The notes: a model not told the origin generated them from the sequence alone. A stretch of DNA of 64,000 nt from Paracoccus aerodenitrificans (GCF_027913215.1 NZ_CP115784.1:2418001-2482000), one strand, 5' to 3'; positions 47,864 through 57,570 are shown, numbered from the stretch's first letter. Program-made: numbers and translations.

Positions 47864-48679
47864 TCATTCATCCTCGCCCTGATCATCGGGCATAAGCTCG
47901 CGATAGATATGCCAACTGGCATGACCAAGAAGCGACAGGGCGATGAACAGCCCGAGAAAGCAGGGCAGGATGCCGATAAACAGCACCGCCGCGATCACCA
48001 GTCCCCAGACAAGCAGCACGACCGGATTTCGCGCAACAGCACGGATTGAGGTGATGATGGCGGTAATGAAATCCACCTCGCGATCCAGCAGCAGCGGCAG
48101 GCCGACAATTGTCATGCTGAACAGCGCGGCGGCGAATCCGGCGCCGATCAGTGAGCCGATCAGAAGCATAAGCAGGCCGCGGCCCTGAAAAATGACCTCG
48201 GGAGAGCTTGTGATATTGGTCAGGGCCGACACGCCCATGAACAGCGCGAATGTCGTATGGGCGACAAAGACCCAGAACATGAACATCAACAGCACGACCA
48301 TCGCCATAGAGGGCAGTTGCCGGTCTTTCTGCGCGAAGACCGTCCCCAGAACCTCGCGCCAGATCAGCGGTTTCTGCTCCTCAAGCCGCCTGCTGACATC
48401 ATAAAGACCTACGGCGGCGAAGGGTGCGATCAGCGGAAACCCGACGATGAACGGCATCAGCCACCATTCCTGCCCTGATGCAAGGGCAACCGCCGTCAGC
48501 ACCAGCCCACCCAGAACATAGAAGGCCGAGAAAAACAGCCCATAGCCCGGCGCACGCCGGAAATCCTGCCAGCCGGCGCGGAGACTTCTGCCGATTGCGT
48601 CAAATCCGATTCCGACCGGCTCGGGAATATGATCCGGTCCGTCCTCTATCGTCTCAAGGTCAGAAACCTGCCCCGTCAT
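47864..48679 (-). CDS. DUF2189 integral membrane protein
   Basis: 271 residues with about six hydrophobic helices after a ~50-residue soluble N-terminus. ALRAGWQDFRRAPGYGLFFSAFYVLGG and MPFIVGFPLIAPFAAVGLYDVSRRLE are the conserved DUF2189 segments. GGAAGGAG precedes the ATG. Function unknown; monocistronic, convergent with bactofilin. Confidence 0.9.
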   Translation of the reverse strand: MTGQVSDLETIEDGPDHIPEPVGIGFDAIGRSLRAGWQDFRRAPGYGLFFSAFYVLGGLVLTAVALASGQEWWLMPFIVGFPLIAPFAAVGLYDVSRRLEEQKPLIWREVLGTVFAQKDRQLPSMAMVVLLMFMFWVFVAHTTFALFMGVSALTNITSSPEVIFQGRGLLMLLIGSLIGAGFAAALFSMTIVGLPLLLDREVDFITAIITSIRAVARNPVVLLVWGLVIAAVLFIGILPCFLGLFIALSLLGHASWHIYRELMPDDQGEDE

Positions 48680-48727
48680 TCCGTGCTCCTTCCCTTCACA
48701 TGAGAGGAAACGCGGCCCTCTCTGCGA

Positions 48728-49228
48728 TCAGCTTGTTCTCCCCAACTTTTCATGCAGCGCATTCATGACATGGGGCGTCACGAATTTGGAAACATCCCCA
48801 CCCAACCGGGCGATCTCTTTCACCAGTTTCGAGGCAATCGCCCGGCGGTCCGCATCGGCCATCAGGAACACGGTCTCGATATTGGAATCCAGAGCGCGGT
48901 TCATCCCGACCATCTGGAACTCATACTCGAAATCGGCCACGGCCCGCAGGCCACGAATAATGACCGAGGCACCCACATCGCGTGCGCAGTCGATCAGCAG
49001 ATTCTCGAACGGATGCACAAGGATTTCTCCGCCGGTTTTCTGCACCACCGAATCGCATTCGCGCTGAACCATCGCCACACGCTCCTCAAGGTCGAAAAGC
49101 GGCCCCTTATCCCGGTTGATGGCGACTCCGATCACCAGACGGTCCACAAGCGCCATTGCACGCTCGATGATATCGAGATGGCCCAGGGTGATGGGATCGA
49201 ACGTCCCGGGATAGAGGGCGACACGCAT
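48728..49228 (-). CDS. coaD: Phosphopantetheine adenylyltransferase
   Basis: Fourth step of coenzyme A synthesis. 166 residues. The nucleotidyltransferase motif is TxGH-type (YPGTFDPITLGHLDIIERAM), followed by GLRAVADFEYEFQMVGMNR and ISSKLV/IASKLVKEIARLGGDV. AAAAGGA precedes the ATG. Single gene, downstream of the CBS protein on the same strand. Confidence 0.97.
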   Translation of the reverse strand: MRVALYPGTFDPITLGHLDIIERAMALVDRLVIGVAINRDKGPLFDLEERVAMVQRECDSVVQKTGGEILVHPFENLLIDCARDVGASVIIRGLRAVADFEYEFQMVGMNRALDSNIETVFLMADADRRAIASKLVKEIARLGGDVSKFVTPHVMNALHEKLGRTS

Positions 49229-49312
49229 TTTCTGTCCTTTTGTTTAGTAGAACGGGCGGTCATGGCCCGGAACATGTGGCAAAGTGAAGCGGTCCGGTCC
49301 GGCGCAGCGGCG

Positions 49313-49756
49313 TCAGGAGCCCATGATCATGCCGGTGAGCGCGTCTTTTTCGTCGCTCAGCTCTTTCAGACGCGCCGAGACCGCGTCCCCGATCGAGACG
49401 ATTCCCAGCATATTTCCGTCCTCATCGACCACGGGAAGGTGCCGGAAACGGCCTTCGGTCATACGCTCCAGAACGGCCAGCGTATCCTCGCCCGTCAGGC
49501 AGGTAGAGACCTTGCGCGTCATCAGTTCGCTGACCGGGCGCTGTAAAACATCCGCCCCCTGCTTGCTCAGCTCGCGCACGATATCGCGCTCGGAGAGGAT
49601 CCCGGCTGGCCGGGCGCCGTCATCGCTGACGACAATCGCGCCGATACGCTTCTCGGCCAGCAATCTGGCAGCGTCGGCAACGGTTGCATCCGACGCAATG
49701 GTGACGATCTCCGGCGCTCCGGCAGCTTTGAGCGAAAGTATTTGCTTAACCAGCAT
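49313..49756 (-). CDS. Protein with two CBS domains
   Basis: 147 residues made of one CBS pair (Bateman module): residues ~8-65 (IVTIASDATVADAARLLAEKRIGAIVV) and ~75-130 (VSTCLTGEDTLAVLERMTEGRFRHLPVVDEDG). Such stand-alone pairs bind adenosine nucleotides, SAM or metals and act as sensors. GGAGG precedes the ATG. Partner unknown. Confidence 0.92.
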   Translation of the reverse strand: MLVKQILSLKAAGAPEIVTIASDATVADAARLLAEKRIGAIVVSDDGARPAGILSERDIVRELSKQGADVLQRPVSELMTRKVSTCLTGEDTLAVLERMTEGRFRHLPVVDEDGNMLGIVSIGDAVSARLKELSDEKDALTGMIMGS

Positions 49757-49804
49757 GTTGGCCTCCGTGCTTGCCGGTTCAGTCTGTCGTAACCGCGCAG
49801 GAGG

Positions 49805-50722
49805 TCAAGGGTCCGCCGCGTTTTCGGCAGCAGATTCCAGCCGCGCGACCTCTGCCCGCAAGCCTTGTGCCAATTCTCCGGCCAGTCTGTTCAGCCGTTC
49901 CGAACGCCGGTCATCCGCGTGACGGATCAGCCAGAAGCTGCGCGTCAGGGTGAATTGCGTCGTCAGGACAGGCACCACGCCGGGCGTCAGCGGGATGGCA
50001 AAATCATGGACGATACCGATCCCGGCCCCGCCTCTGATCGCCTGCATCTGGACCGATACCGAGTTCGAACTGATCTGCGCGGGTCCCGAACCGGATTGTT
50101 CCAGAAGCGGCGCAAGATAATCCAGCTCACGGTCGAAGATCATGTCCGGGATATAGCCGATCAGCCGGTGATCGCGCAGATCGGCAAGGCTTTCGATCTT
50201 CGGACGGACGGCAAGATAATCGGGATGCGCAGCCAGATGCAGATGATAATCGCACAGCCGCTGTACAACCAACCGCCCGCTTTCCGGCGGGCTGACCGCC
50301 ACGGCGAAATCGGCCTCTCGCTTGGACAGATTAAAGACGCGCGGTAAAGCGACGATCTGGATATCCAGCCCCGGATGCAGATCACACAGCGCCGCCGCAA
50401 CCTGCGGCAACAGGTAATTCGCGCAGCCATCCGGCGCACCGATGCGAAGCTGTCCGGTCAGTTCTCCGGCACGGCCAAGCGAATCGGCAGCGCCTGTCAG
50501 CGCCTGCTCAGCCGCCTCGGCATGGGGAATCAGCCGCTCACCCTCGGGGGTCAGCGCATATCCCTGCGGAGATTTCACGAAAAGCGGATGGCCCAACGCG
50601 CTTTCCAGCCGCCCGATCCGGCGACCCACGGTCGAGGGATCCATCGCCAGCCGCTTCCCCGCCCGCGACAGCCCGTCCTCACGGGCCACCGCCAGAAACA
50701 CTCTCAGATCATCCCAATCCAT
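49805..50722 (-). CDS. LysR-family regulator divergent from the mmsA cluster
   Basis: 305 residues. The HTH is in DDLRVFLAVAREDGLSRAGKRLAMDPSTVGRRIGRLESALG (residues ~4-45), then the periplasmic-binding-like effector domain. It lies 101 bases from mmsA on the opposite strand with a palindrome between them, so it probably regulates that cluster. The effector would be an intermediate of valine breakdown; inference only. The Pseudomonas equivalent (MmsR) is AraC-type, so this is not an orthologue. Confidence 0.9.
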   Translation of the reverse strand: MDWDDLRVFLAVAREDGLSRAGKRLAMDPSTVGRRIGRLESALGHPLFVKSPQGYALTPEGERLIPHAEAAEQALTGAADSLGRAGELTGQLRIGAPDGCANYLLPQVAAALCDLHPGLDIQIVALPRVFNLSKREADFAVAVSPPESGRLVVQRLCDYHLHLAAHPDYLAVRPKIESLADLRDHRLIGYIPDMIFDRELDYLAPLLEQSGSGPAQISSNSVSVQMQAIRGGAGIGIVHDFAIPLTPGVVPVLTTQFTLTRSFWLIRHADDRRSERLNRLAGELAQGLRAEVARLESAAENAADP

Positions 50723-50739
50723 CTAACCCGTGCAAAATT

Positions 50740-50754
50740 GCAAAATCCTTTTGC
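50740..50754. promoter_or_regulatory. Palindromic operator candidate in the LysR-mmsA gap
   Basis: GCAAAATCCTTTTGC is a perfect 6+3+6 inverted repeat with an additional TTGCAAAAT overlap on its left side (TGCAAAATTGCAAAAT, 50731-50746). It lies 18 bases from the LysR start and about 70 from mmsA. Confidence 0.6.
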
Positions 50755-50823
50755 CTAATTCTGCCTTTATAGAGGTATTTTCGCAAGATAACCTGTGCAC
50801 AGCTTAGTTTTGAGGAGGATCGC

Positions 50824-52323
50824 ATGAAAGAGATCGGACACTGGATCGACGGGAAGGAAGTCGCTGGCGGCTCTGGCAATTTCGCCGATGTCTATAACCC
50901 GGCAACCGGCGAGGTTCAGGCGAAGGTCGCGCTTGCCTCCCGGGACGAGATGACCGCCGCAATCGACAGCGCCGCAAAGGCGCAGCCCGCATGGGCGGCC
51001 ACCAACCCGCAGCGCCGGGCGCGGGTGATGATGAACATGGTTGGCCTGCTGAACCGCGACATGGACAAGCTGGCCGAAGCGCTCTCCGCCGAGCATGGCA
51101 AGACCTTCCCCGATGCAAAGGGCGACGTTCAGCGCGGGCTGGAGGTGATCGAGTTCTGCATAGGTGCGCCGCATCTTCTGAAGGGCGAATATACGGACGG
51201 TGCCGGTCCCGGCATCGACATGTATTCGATGCGCCAGCCGCTTGGCGTCGTGGCGGGAATCACCCCGTTCAACTTCCCTGCGATGATCCCTCTGTGGAAA
51301 ATGGGTCCCGCGCTTGCCGCCGGGAATGCCATGATCCTGAAACCCTCCGAACGCGATCCCTCGGTTCCGCTGATGCTGGCGGCATTGTGGAAAGAGGCGG
51401 GCCTGCCGGATGGCGTGCTTCAGGTCATCAATGGTGATAAGGGCGCGGTCGATGCGCTAATGCAAAGCGAGGTGATACAGGCAATCGGATTTGTCGGCTC
51501 GACCCCGATTGCGCAGTATATCTATGAGGAAGCCGCCAGGACCGGAAAGCGGGCGCAATGCTTCGGCGGCGCGAAGAACCATATGATCATCATGCCCGAC
51601 GCCGATCTGGATCAGGCGGCGGATGCGCTTGTCGGTGCCGGATATGGTGCGGCAGGCGAACGCTGCATGGCGATCTCGGTCGCGGTGCCGGTCGGCGACA
51701 AGACCGCCGATGCGCTGATCGAAAAGCTGGTTCCGCGGATCGAGAAGCTGAAAGTCGGTCCCTACACCGCCGGAGACGATGTAGATTACGGCCCCGTCGT
51801 CACAAAAGCGGCGAAGGAAAACATCCACCGCCTTGTTCAGTCCGGCATAGATCAGGGGGCGGAACTGGTCGTGGATGGCCGCGATTTCAGCCTTCAGGGA
51901 TATGAGGACGGTTTCTTCGTCGGCCCCCATCTTTTCGACCGGGTGACGCCCGACATGGATATCTACAAGACCGAGATCTTCGGCCCGGTTCTGTCCACTG
52001 TCCGCGCAGGGTCCTATGAAGAGGCGATCGGGCTGGCGCTCGATCATGAATACGGCAACGGAACGGCGATCTATACGCGTGACGGCGATACGGCGCGCGA
52101 CTTCGCCAGCCGCATCAATATCGGCATGGTCGGGATCAATGTCCCGATCCCGGTGCCGCTGGCCTATCACACATTCGGCGGCTGGAAGAAATCCGGCTTC
52201 GGTGACCTGAACCAGCACGGCCCGGACGCATTCCGCTTCTATACGCGGACCAAGACCGTCACCGCCCGCTGGCCCTCGGGAATCAAGGAAGGCGGCGAGT
52301 TCAACTTCAAGGCGATGGACTGA
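50824..52323 (+). CDS. mmsA: Methylmalonate-semialdehyde dehydrogenase (CoA-acylating)
   Basis: Turns methylmalonate semialdehyde into propionyl-CoA and CO2 in valine breakdown. 499 residues, ALDH superfamily: the catalytic Cys is in AAGERCMAISVAVPVG, NAD site GFVGSTPIAQYIYEEA, ELGGAKN-type CFGGAKNHMIIMPDA. The catalytic Glu of hydrolytic ALDHs is not apparent, as expected for the CoA-dependent branch. GAGGAGG precedes the ATG. A terminator hairpin follows, so downstream genes may have partial independent expression. Confidence 0.96.
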   Translation: MKEIGHWIDGKEVAGGSGNFADVYNPATGEVQAKVALASRDEMTAAIDSAAKAQPAWAATNPQRRARVMMNMVGLLNRDMDKLAEALSAEHGKTFPDAKGDVQRGLEVIEFCIGAPHLLKGEYTDGAGPGIDMYSMRQPLGVVAGITPFNFPAMIPLWKMGPALAAGNAMILKPSERDPSVPLMLAALWKEAGLPDGVLQVINGDKGAVDALMQSEVIQAIGFVGSTPIAQYIYEEAARTGKRAQCFGGAKNHMIIMPDADLDQAADALVGAGYGAAGERCMAISVAVPVGDKTADALIEKLVPRIEKLKVGPYTAGDDVDYGPVVTKAAKENIHRLVQSGIDQGAELVVDGRDFSLQGYEDGFFVGPHLFDRVTPDMDIYKTEIFGPVLSTVRAGSYEEAIGLALDHEYGNGTAIYTRDGDTARDFASRINIGMVGINVPIPVPLAYHTFGGWKKSGFGDLNQHGPDAFRFYTRTKTVTARWPSGIKEGGEFNFKAMD

Positions 52324-52329
52324 TCATAT

Positions 52330-52363
52330 GGCGGCGAGGGCGATCTCCTCGCCGCCATTTTCT
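52330..52363 (+). terminator. Hairpin terminator after mmsA
   Basis: GGCGGCGAGG pairs with CCTCGCCGCC around a short loop, followed by ATTTT. Confidence 0.8.
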
Positions 52364-52500
52364 GCCGCTCAGTTGCCTGAACAGTATCGTCCAGCAGCGT
52401 TGCCTCGCGGGTTTCGCTGCTTCACGGTCTGGACAGGAAAGAGCGGAGGGGCGCGGCGGCCGGTCCGCTGTCAGCCCGGCAAAACAGGGAGGAGCAGGGA

Positions 52501-53646
52501 ATGGATTTTTCGCCAAGCGAAGAACAGCAGGCGATTTTCGAGATGGCGCGGGATTTCGGCGCCGGAGAAATCGCCCCTTACGCCGAAGCATGGGAAATCG
52601 AAGGTACGATTCCACGCGAGTTATGGGCCAAGGTCGCAGAACTCGGTCTGGGCGGAATTTTCGTCTCCGAGAAATACGGAGGATCGGGGCTTTCGCGTCT
52701 GGACGGAACGCTTGTCTTCGAGGCGCTTGCGATGGCCTGTCCCTCGGTCGGCAGCTTCCTATCCATCCATAATATGTGCGGTGGCATGATCGACAAATTC
52801 GGCTCGGAAGAGGCGAAGCAGAAATTCCTGCCCGATCTTTGCGCGATGCGGAAAATCTGGTCCTATTGCCTGACCGAGCCCGGATCTGGCTCGGATGCGG
52901 CGGCCCTCAGGACGAAGGCCGAGCGGCGTAATGACGGGTTCCGGCTGAACGGGACCAAGGCGTTCATCTCGGGCGGCGGCTATTCCGACTGCTATCTGAC
53001 AATGGTCCGTACCGGCGATGACGGGCCGAATGGCATCTCGACCCTTGTTGTCGAGGACAGCACGCCGGGACTCAGCTTCGGTGCCAGCGAGCGCAAGATG
53101 GGCTGGAAGGCTCAGCCGACCGCGCAGGTTCAGTTCGATGATTGCCTGATCCCTCTGGATAACCAGATCGGAGAGGATGGGCGCGGTTTCCGCTATGCGA
53201 TGGCCGGGCTGGATGGCGGACGGCTGAATATCTCGGCCGGTGCGCTTGGCGGGGCGCAGGCCGCGCTGGATAAGACGGTGGCCTATATGGCCGAACGGAA
53301 GGCTTTCGGCAAAACGCTCGATCAGTTCCAGGCATTGCAATTCCGGCTGGCCGAGATGGAAACCGCGCTGCAATCGGCCCGGATCTTCCTGCGGCAAGCC
53401 GCGTGGAAACTGGATCAGGGCGCACCGGATGCGACGAAATTCTGCGCGATGGCCAAGCTGCATGTGACCGACCGCGCGTTCGAGGTCGCAAATCAGTGCC
53501 TGCAACTTCACGGCGGCTATGGCTATCTTGCCGATTACGGGATCGAGAAAATCGTCCGCGATCTGCGCGTTCACCAGATCCTTGAGGGCACGAATGAGAT
53601 CATGCGGCTGATCGTCAGCCGCGCATTGCTGGCGGAGGCAGGCTGA
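52501..53646 (+). CDS. Acyl-CoA dehydrogenase, isobutyryl-CoA type
   Basis: FAD enzyme making methacrylyl-CoA from isobutyryl-CoA. 381 residues: YCLTEPGSGSDAAALRTKAE flavin-binding motif, catalytic Glu in VHQILEGTNEIMRLIVSRAL, QLHGGYGYLADYGIEK. The valine context and resemblance to AcdH/IBD set the substrate; short/branched-chain alternatives cannot be excluded by sequence alone. AGGAG precedes the ATG; it overlaps the next gene by one base (TGATG). Confidence 0.93.
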   Translation: MDFSPSEEQQAIFEMARDFGAGEIAPYAEAWEIEGTIPRELWAKVAELGLGGIFVSEKYGGSGLSRLDGTLVFEALAMACPSVGSFLSIHNMCGGMIDKFGSEEAKQKFLPDLCAMRKIWSYCLTEPGSGSDAAALRTKAERRNDGFRLNGTKAFISGGGYSDCYLTMVRTGDDGPNGISTLVVEDSTPGLSFGASERKMGWKAQPTAQVQFDDCLIPLDNQIGEDGRGFRYAMAGLDGGRLNISAGALGGAQAALDKTVAYMAERKAFGKTLDQFQALQFRLAEMETALQSARIFLRQAAWKLDQGAPDATKFCAMAKLHVTDRAFEVANQCLQLHGGYGYLADYGIEKIVRDLRVHQILEGTNEIMRLIVSRALLAEAG

Positions 53647-54647
53647 TGGCAGATATGGAAATCCGGAAAGATCGCCGCGCGGGGCGGATGACCTTCAACC
53701 GGCCCAAGGCGCTGAATGCGCTGAGCCATGAGATGGTAAAGGATATTCACGCCGCATTGTTGGACTGGCAGGATGACAGCGAGGTCGAGCTGATCATCAT
53801 TGATGCCGAGGGTGAAAAGGCCTTTTGCGCGGGGGGCGATATTGCCGCCGTCTACAGGGCGGGGCTGGCCGGGGACCACAGCACGGGGCAGAAATTCTTC
53901 TTCGATGAATACCGGATGAATGCCGCCATCGCGGATTATCCCAAACCCGTCATTGCCTTCATGAACGGTTTCGTCATGGGTGGCGGCGTCGGTGTCGGAG
54001 GCCATGCCAGTCACCGGATCGTCGGGGACACGACCCGCATCGCGATGCCGGAATCCGGGATCGGGCTGATCCCTGATGTCGGCGGATCGTGGCTTCTGGG
54101 CAAGGCTCCGGGCCGTATCGGGGAATATCTGATGATGACCTCGAACCGGATGGATGCAGGGGACGCGATCCATGCCGGTTTTGCGGATTACTATATCCCC
54201 GAAGATCAATGGACCGCGCTGAGCGACCGGCTTGCCGAAACCGCGGATATTTCGGCAATCAAGGGGCAAACTCCTCCGGAATCCGCCCTCGCCGCGCGGG
54301 ATCTGTCCGCATTCGAAGCGGATAGTATCGGCGAAATCATTGCCCGTCTTGAGGCGCAGGGCGATACTGACAGCCTCAAACCCATTGGCCGGAACTCACC
54401 GCTTTCGATGGCCGCCGGTCTGCGTCTGGTCCGCGAGGCCCGCAAGGATTCGCGGATGCAGGACAGTCTTGCCCGCGAATATCGCTTCACGCATCGCGCT
54501 ACGCAGGACGGAGACTTTATCGAAGGAGTCCGCGCACAGATCATCGACAAGGACCGCAACCCTGCATGGTCCGCCGATGCGTCCGATCAGGCCGTCGAGG
54601 CCGTTCTGTCGCCGCTTGGCGATGCAGAGCTGAATTTTACGAATTAG
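53646..54647 (+). CDS. 3-hydroxyisobutyryl-CoA hydrolase (enoyl-CoA hydratase family)
   Basis: Hydrolyses 3-hydroxyisobutyryl-CoA to the free acid. 333 residues, crotonase fold. The HIBYL-CoA hydrolase signature is clear: AFCAGGDIAAVYR, GFVMGGGVGVGGHASHRIV, RIAMPESGIGLIPDVGGSWLL, with the catalytic Glu in PESGIG. No enoyl-CoA hydratase proper is in the cluster, so the methacrylyl-CoA hydration step must come from elsewhere. The start is coupled to the stop of the dehydrogenase gene. Confidence 0.93.
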   Translation: MADMEIRKDRRAGRMTFNRPKALNALSHEMVKDIHAALLDWQDDSEVELIIIDAEGEKAFCAGGDIAAVYRAGLAGDHSTGQKFFFDEYRMNAAIADYPKPVIAFMNGFVMGGGVGVGGHASHRIVGDTTRIAMPESGIGLIPDVGGSWLLGKAPGRIGEYLMMTSNRMDAGDAIHAGFADYYIPEDQWTALSDRLAETADISAIKGQTPPESALAARDLSAFEADSIGEIIARLEAQGDTDSLKPIGRNSPLSMAAGLRLVREARKDSRMQDSLAREYRFTHRATQDGDFIEGVRAQIIDKDRNPAWSADASDQAVEAVLSPLGDAELNFTN

Positions 54648-54660
54648 GAGGAGCCGCCAA

Positions 54661-55536
54661 ATGAAAATCGGGTTTATCGGATTGGGGAATATGGGCATGC
54701 CGATGGCGATCAACCTCGCCAAGGCCGGTCATGAGGTGCAGGCATTCGATGTCGCGAACAAGGCCGAGGCTCCGCTGATTGCCGCCGACTCTGCCGCGCA
54801 GGCAGCGGAAGGCGCCGATGTGGTGATCACCATGCTGCCGAATGGCCAGATTCTGCGCAGCGTCGCAGCCGAGATAATTCCGGCCATGCAGCGCGGCGCG
54901 GTGCTGTGCGATTGCTCGACGGTGGACGTGGAATCCGCGCTTGCCGTTGCGGATGACGCGAAGAAGGCCGGGTTGGGCACACTGGACGCCCCGGTCTCGG
55001 GCGGTATCGCGGGTGCATCGGGCGGCACGCTGACCTTTATGGTCGGTGGTGGAGACGAGGCTTTCGCCACGGTGAAGCCGCTCTTCGAGATCATGGGGCA
55101 GAAGGCCGTCCATTGCGGCGCGGCCGGAGCGGGGCAGTCCGCCAAGATCTGCAATAACATGATCCTCGGCGCGACGATGATCGTCACCTGCGAGGCCTTC
55201 GCGCTTGCCGACAAGCTAGGTCTGGACCGTCAGAAAATGTTCGACGTTGTTTCAACCTCATCGGGTTATAGCTGGTCGATGAACGCCTATTGTCCCGCCC
55301 CCGGAGTCGGGCCGCAATCTCCGGCGGATAACGACTATAAGCCCGGATTTGCTGCCGATCTGATGCTGAAGGATCTGAAACTGGCGCAGCAGGCCGCCGC
55401 AAGCGTCGATGCCGATACTCCGGTCGGTGCCCTTGCGACGCAGCTTTACGATCGCTTCGTGACCGAGGAAGACGGCGCAGGACGCGATTTTTCCGCAATG
55501 CTGCCCAGATTCGAAACGCGAGGCCGCAACGGCTGA
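54661..55536 (+). CDS. mmsB: 3-hydroxyisobutyrate dehydrogenase
   Basis: Oxidises 3-hydroxyisobutyrate to methylmalonate semialdehyde, feeding mmsA. 291 residues, beta-hydroxyacid dehydrogenase family: IGFIGLGNMGMPMAINLAKAGH NAD motif, the DAPVSGGIAGASGGTL substrate loop, and catalytic Lys in GAGQSAKICNNM. GGAGGAG precedes the ATG, 13 bases after the hydrolase gene. Last gene of the cluster. Confidence 0.96.
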   Translation: MKIGFIGLGNMGMPMAINLAKAGHEVQAFDVANKAEAPLIAADSAAQAAEGADVVITMLPNGQILRSVAAEIIPAMQRGAVLCDCSTVDVESALAVADDAKKAGLGTLDAPVSGGIAGASGGTLTFMVGGGDEAFATVKPLFEIMGQKAVHCGAAGAGQSAKICNNMILGATMIVTCEAFALADKLGLDRQKMFDVVSTSSGYSWSMNAYCPAPGVGPQSPADNDYKPGFAADLMLKDLKLAQQAAASVDADTPVGALATQLYDRFVTEEDGAGRDFSAMLPRFETRGRNG

Positions 55537-55629
55537 GAAAAACAGTACAGAATAGTCATTCTGACGGGAACCGCATCGGTCTGTTCGACGTTTCCGGGGA
55601 TCAAGAAGAAAAAACTACTGAGCAGACCC

Positions 55630-55926
55630 ATGTCACCCGGCAATATCGCTTTCGTTTTCGCCGCCGCCGCAGCCGCTTTCGCCGCCACGCTTGTTCCCTC
55701 CAGCGAGGCTGAGCACACGCGCTCAACTGAGAGCGGCAAGATCCAGATCGGTGAAGTGGTGGCGAATGATCAGTTGCATATCATCTCGCATCCCGGGCGC
55801 TACGGCTTGGGCCCAGAGCTTCCGGGCAGCAATTACGCTGTGTTCAATAATTACCTGATCCGGGTCGACTCTCAATCCGGTCAGGTTCAGTCGGTGATCC
55901 GGGAAGTGAACAAAATCCTCGACTGA
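55630..55926 (+). CDS. Small secreted protein of unknown function
   Basis: 98 residues with a signal-like hydrophobic N-terminus (IAFVFAAAAAAFAATLVP) and a short domain HIISHPGRYGLGPELPGSNYAVFNNYLIRVDSQSGQVQSVIREVNKILD. The GRYGL-P---YAV---LIRVD-----VLSVIR pattern recurs in small periplasmic proteins of Rhodobacteraceae. No strong ribosome site is seen before the ATG. Its stop codon ends one base before the recN stop on the other strand (convergent). Confidence 0.75.
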   Translation: MSPGNIAFVFAAAAAAFAATLVPSSEAEHTRSTESGKIQIGEVVANDQLHIISHPGRYGLGPELPGSNYAVFNNYLIRVDSQSGQVQSVIREVNKILD

Positions 55927-57570
55927 TCACCTGTCCACCAGCGACCGCGCGGCATCGCGGGCGGCATCCGTCACATATTCGCCCGACAGCATCCGCGCGA
56001 TCTCATCGATCCTGTCCTTCTGATCCAGTGCATCAACCCGGCTTGTGGTCATGCCGTTATCGACCTGCTTCGCAACCTTGAAATGCACCGAGCCAAGCGC
56101 CGCCACCTGCGGCGAATGGGTGACCACCAGAACCTGAGCGCTCTCAGCCAGACGTGCCAGACGACGCCCGACAGCATCCGCCGTCGCACCGCCGACGCCA
56201 CGGTCGATCTCATCGAAAATCAGCGTCAGAGCATCGTTTCCCCGTGCCAGACTGACTTTCAGCGCCAGCAGAAAGCGCGACAACTCACCGCCCGACGCGA
56301 TCTTGTCCAGCGGTCCGGCAGGCGCACCGGGATTCGTCGCGACGGTGAACGCCACCGCATCGCGCCCGTCCGGTCCGGGCTCCGCCGGTTCCAGCCGCGT
56401 CTCGAACACGGCACGCTCCATTTTCAGCGGTGCCAGTTCCGTGGCCATCGCAGCATCCAGAAGCCCCGCAGCCGCTTTGCGAATCTCATGGATTTTTTCG
56501 GTTTCCGCATCATAGATCCGTTCGGCCTCCGCAAGCGCTTCCCGAAGCCGGGTGATATCCTCTGCCCCGGCATCCAGAGCCTCAAGCCGCGCACGAAGCT
56601 GATCGGCCAGCACGGGAAGATCGTCCGGCGCGGTATCGTGCTTTCTGGCAAGCGCCCGCAACGCAAACAGACGTTCCTCGGTCGCCTCAAGCTCATGCGA
56701 ATCAAAGCTCATCTCGCGAAGCGCATCCTCAACCCCTGAACTGGCTTCTCCGAGTTCGATCAGGGCGCGTGACAGCGCGGATATCGCGACATCGAGACGT
56801 TCCCCGGCCTTATCCGCCGCCCCCTCAAGCCAGCGATTTGCATCCAGCATCGCACCCTCGGCCCCGTCAGGACCAAGCGCCTGCGCCGCGCGGGCAACAT
56901 CCTCACGGATCCGCTCGGCTGCCTGCATGGCGCGGCGGGCGCTGTCCAAACGCTCATCCTCGCCGGGTTCGGGGTCGAAATCGTCCAGCTCTTTCACGGC
57001 GTGGCGCAGGAAACCCTCTTCCGCGCGGGCCTGTTCCAGCCGCATCTCGGCATCACGCAGCGCAGCCGCCGCGTCTCTTCGTCCGTTCCAGGCAGCGCGA
57101 AGCGGCCCCAGATCGGTTCCGGCAAACGCATCCAGAAGCTGACGATGCCCGCGAGGGTTCAGCAGACCGCGATCATCATGCTGGCCATGCAGTTCCACAA
57201 GGGTTTCAGAGAGCGCACGCAGCACCTCACCCGAACTGCGCCGGTCATTGATCCAGGCCGTCTTGCGCCCATCGGCATTGTTGACGCGACGCAGGATCAG
57301 CTCATCTCCGGCATCGATCCCGGCCTCGGCCAGAACCGCCCGCGCCGGGTGATCCGGCGGCAGAGAGAACACCGCCGTCACCTCGCCCTGAGCGGCGCCG
57401 CTGCGCACCAGTTCGGCACGGCCACGCCAGCCAAGAACAAACCCCAGGCAATCCAGCAAAATGGATTTGCCCGCGCCGGTTTCTCCGGTCAGCACATTCA
57501 GCCCCGCGCCGAAATCCAGTTCCAGCCGCTCGATAAGAAGAATGTCGCGGATATGCAGTTCGCGCAGCAT
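55927..57570 (-). CDS. recN: DNA repair protein RecN
   Basis: SMC-like ATPase for double-strand break repair. 547 residues: Walker A LNVLTGETGAGKSILLDCLG near residue 25-45, long coiled-coil middle, and C-terminal signature IASGGELSRFLLALK, Walker B LIFDEIDRGVGG. First conserved member after the dcw tail here (order bamD-recN on the same strand). Start by the motif MLRELHIRDILLIE. Confidence 0.97.
   Translation of the reverse strand: MLRELHIRDILLIERLELDFGAGLNVLTGETGAGKSILLDCLGFVLGWRGRAELVRSGAAQGEVTAVFSLPPDHPARAVLAEAGIDAGDELILRRVNNADGRKTAWINDRRSSGEVLRALSETLVELHGQHDDRGLLNPRGHRQLLDAFAGTDLGPLRAAWNGRRDAAAALRDAEMRLEQARAEEGFLRHAVKELDDFDPEPGEDERLDSARRAMQAAERIREDVARAAQALGPDGAEGAMLDANRWLEGAADKAGERLDVAISALSRALIELGEASSGVEDALREMSFDSHELEATEERLFALRALARKHDTAPDDLPVLADQLRARLEALDAGAEDITRLREALAEAERIYDAETEKIHEIRKAAAGLLDAAMATELAPLKMERAVFETRLEPAEPGPDGRDAVAFTVATNPGAPAGPLDKIASGGELSRFLLALKVSLARGNDALTLIFDEIDRGVGGATADAVGRRLARLAESAQVLVVTHSPQVAALGSVHFKVAKQVDNGMTTSRVDALDQKDRIDEIARMLSGEYVTDAARDAARSLVDR

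Noticed and set aside
52328..52789. 153-residue frame across the mmsA-acyl-CoA dehydrogenase gap
   Set aside because: Overlaps the mmsA terminator and the start of a well supported gene in another frame.
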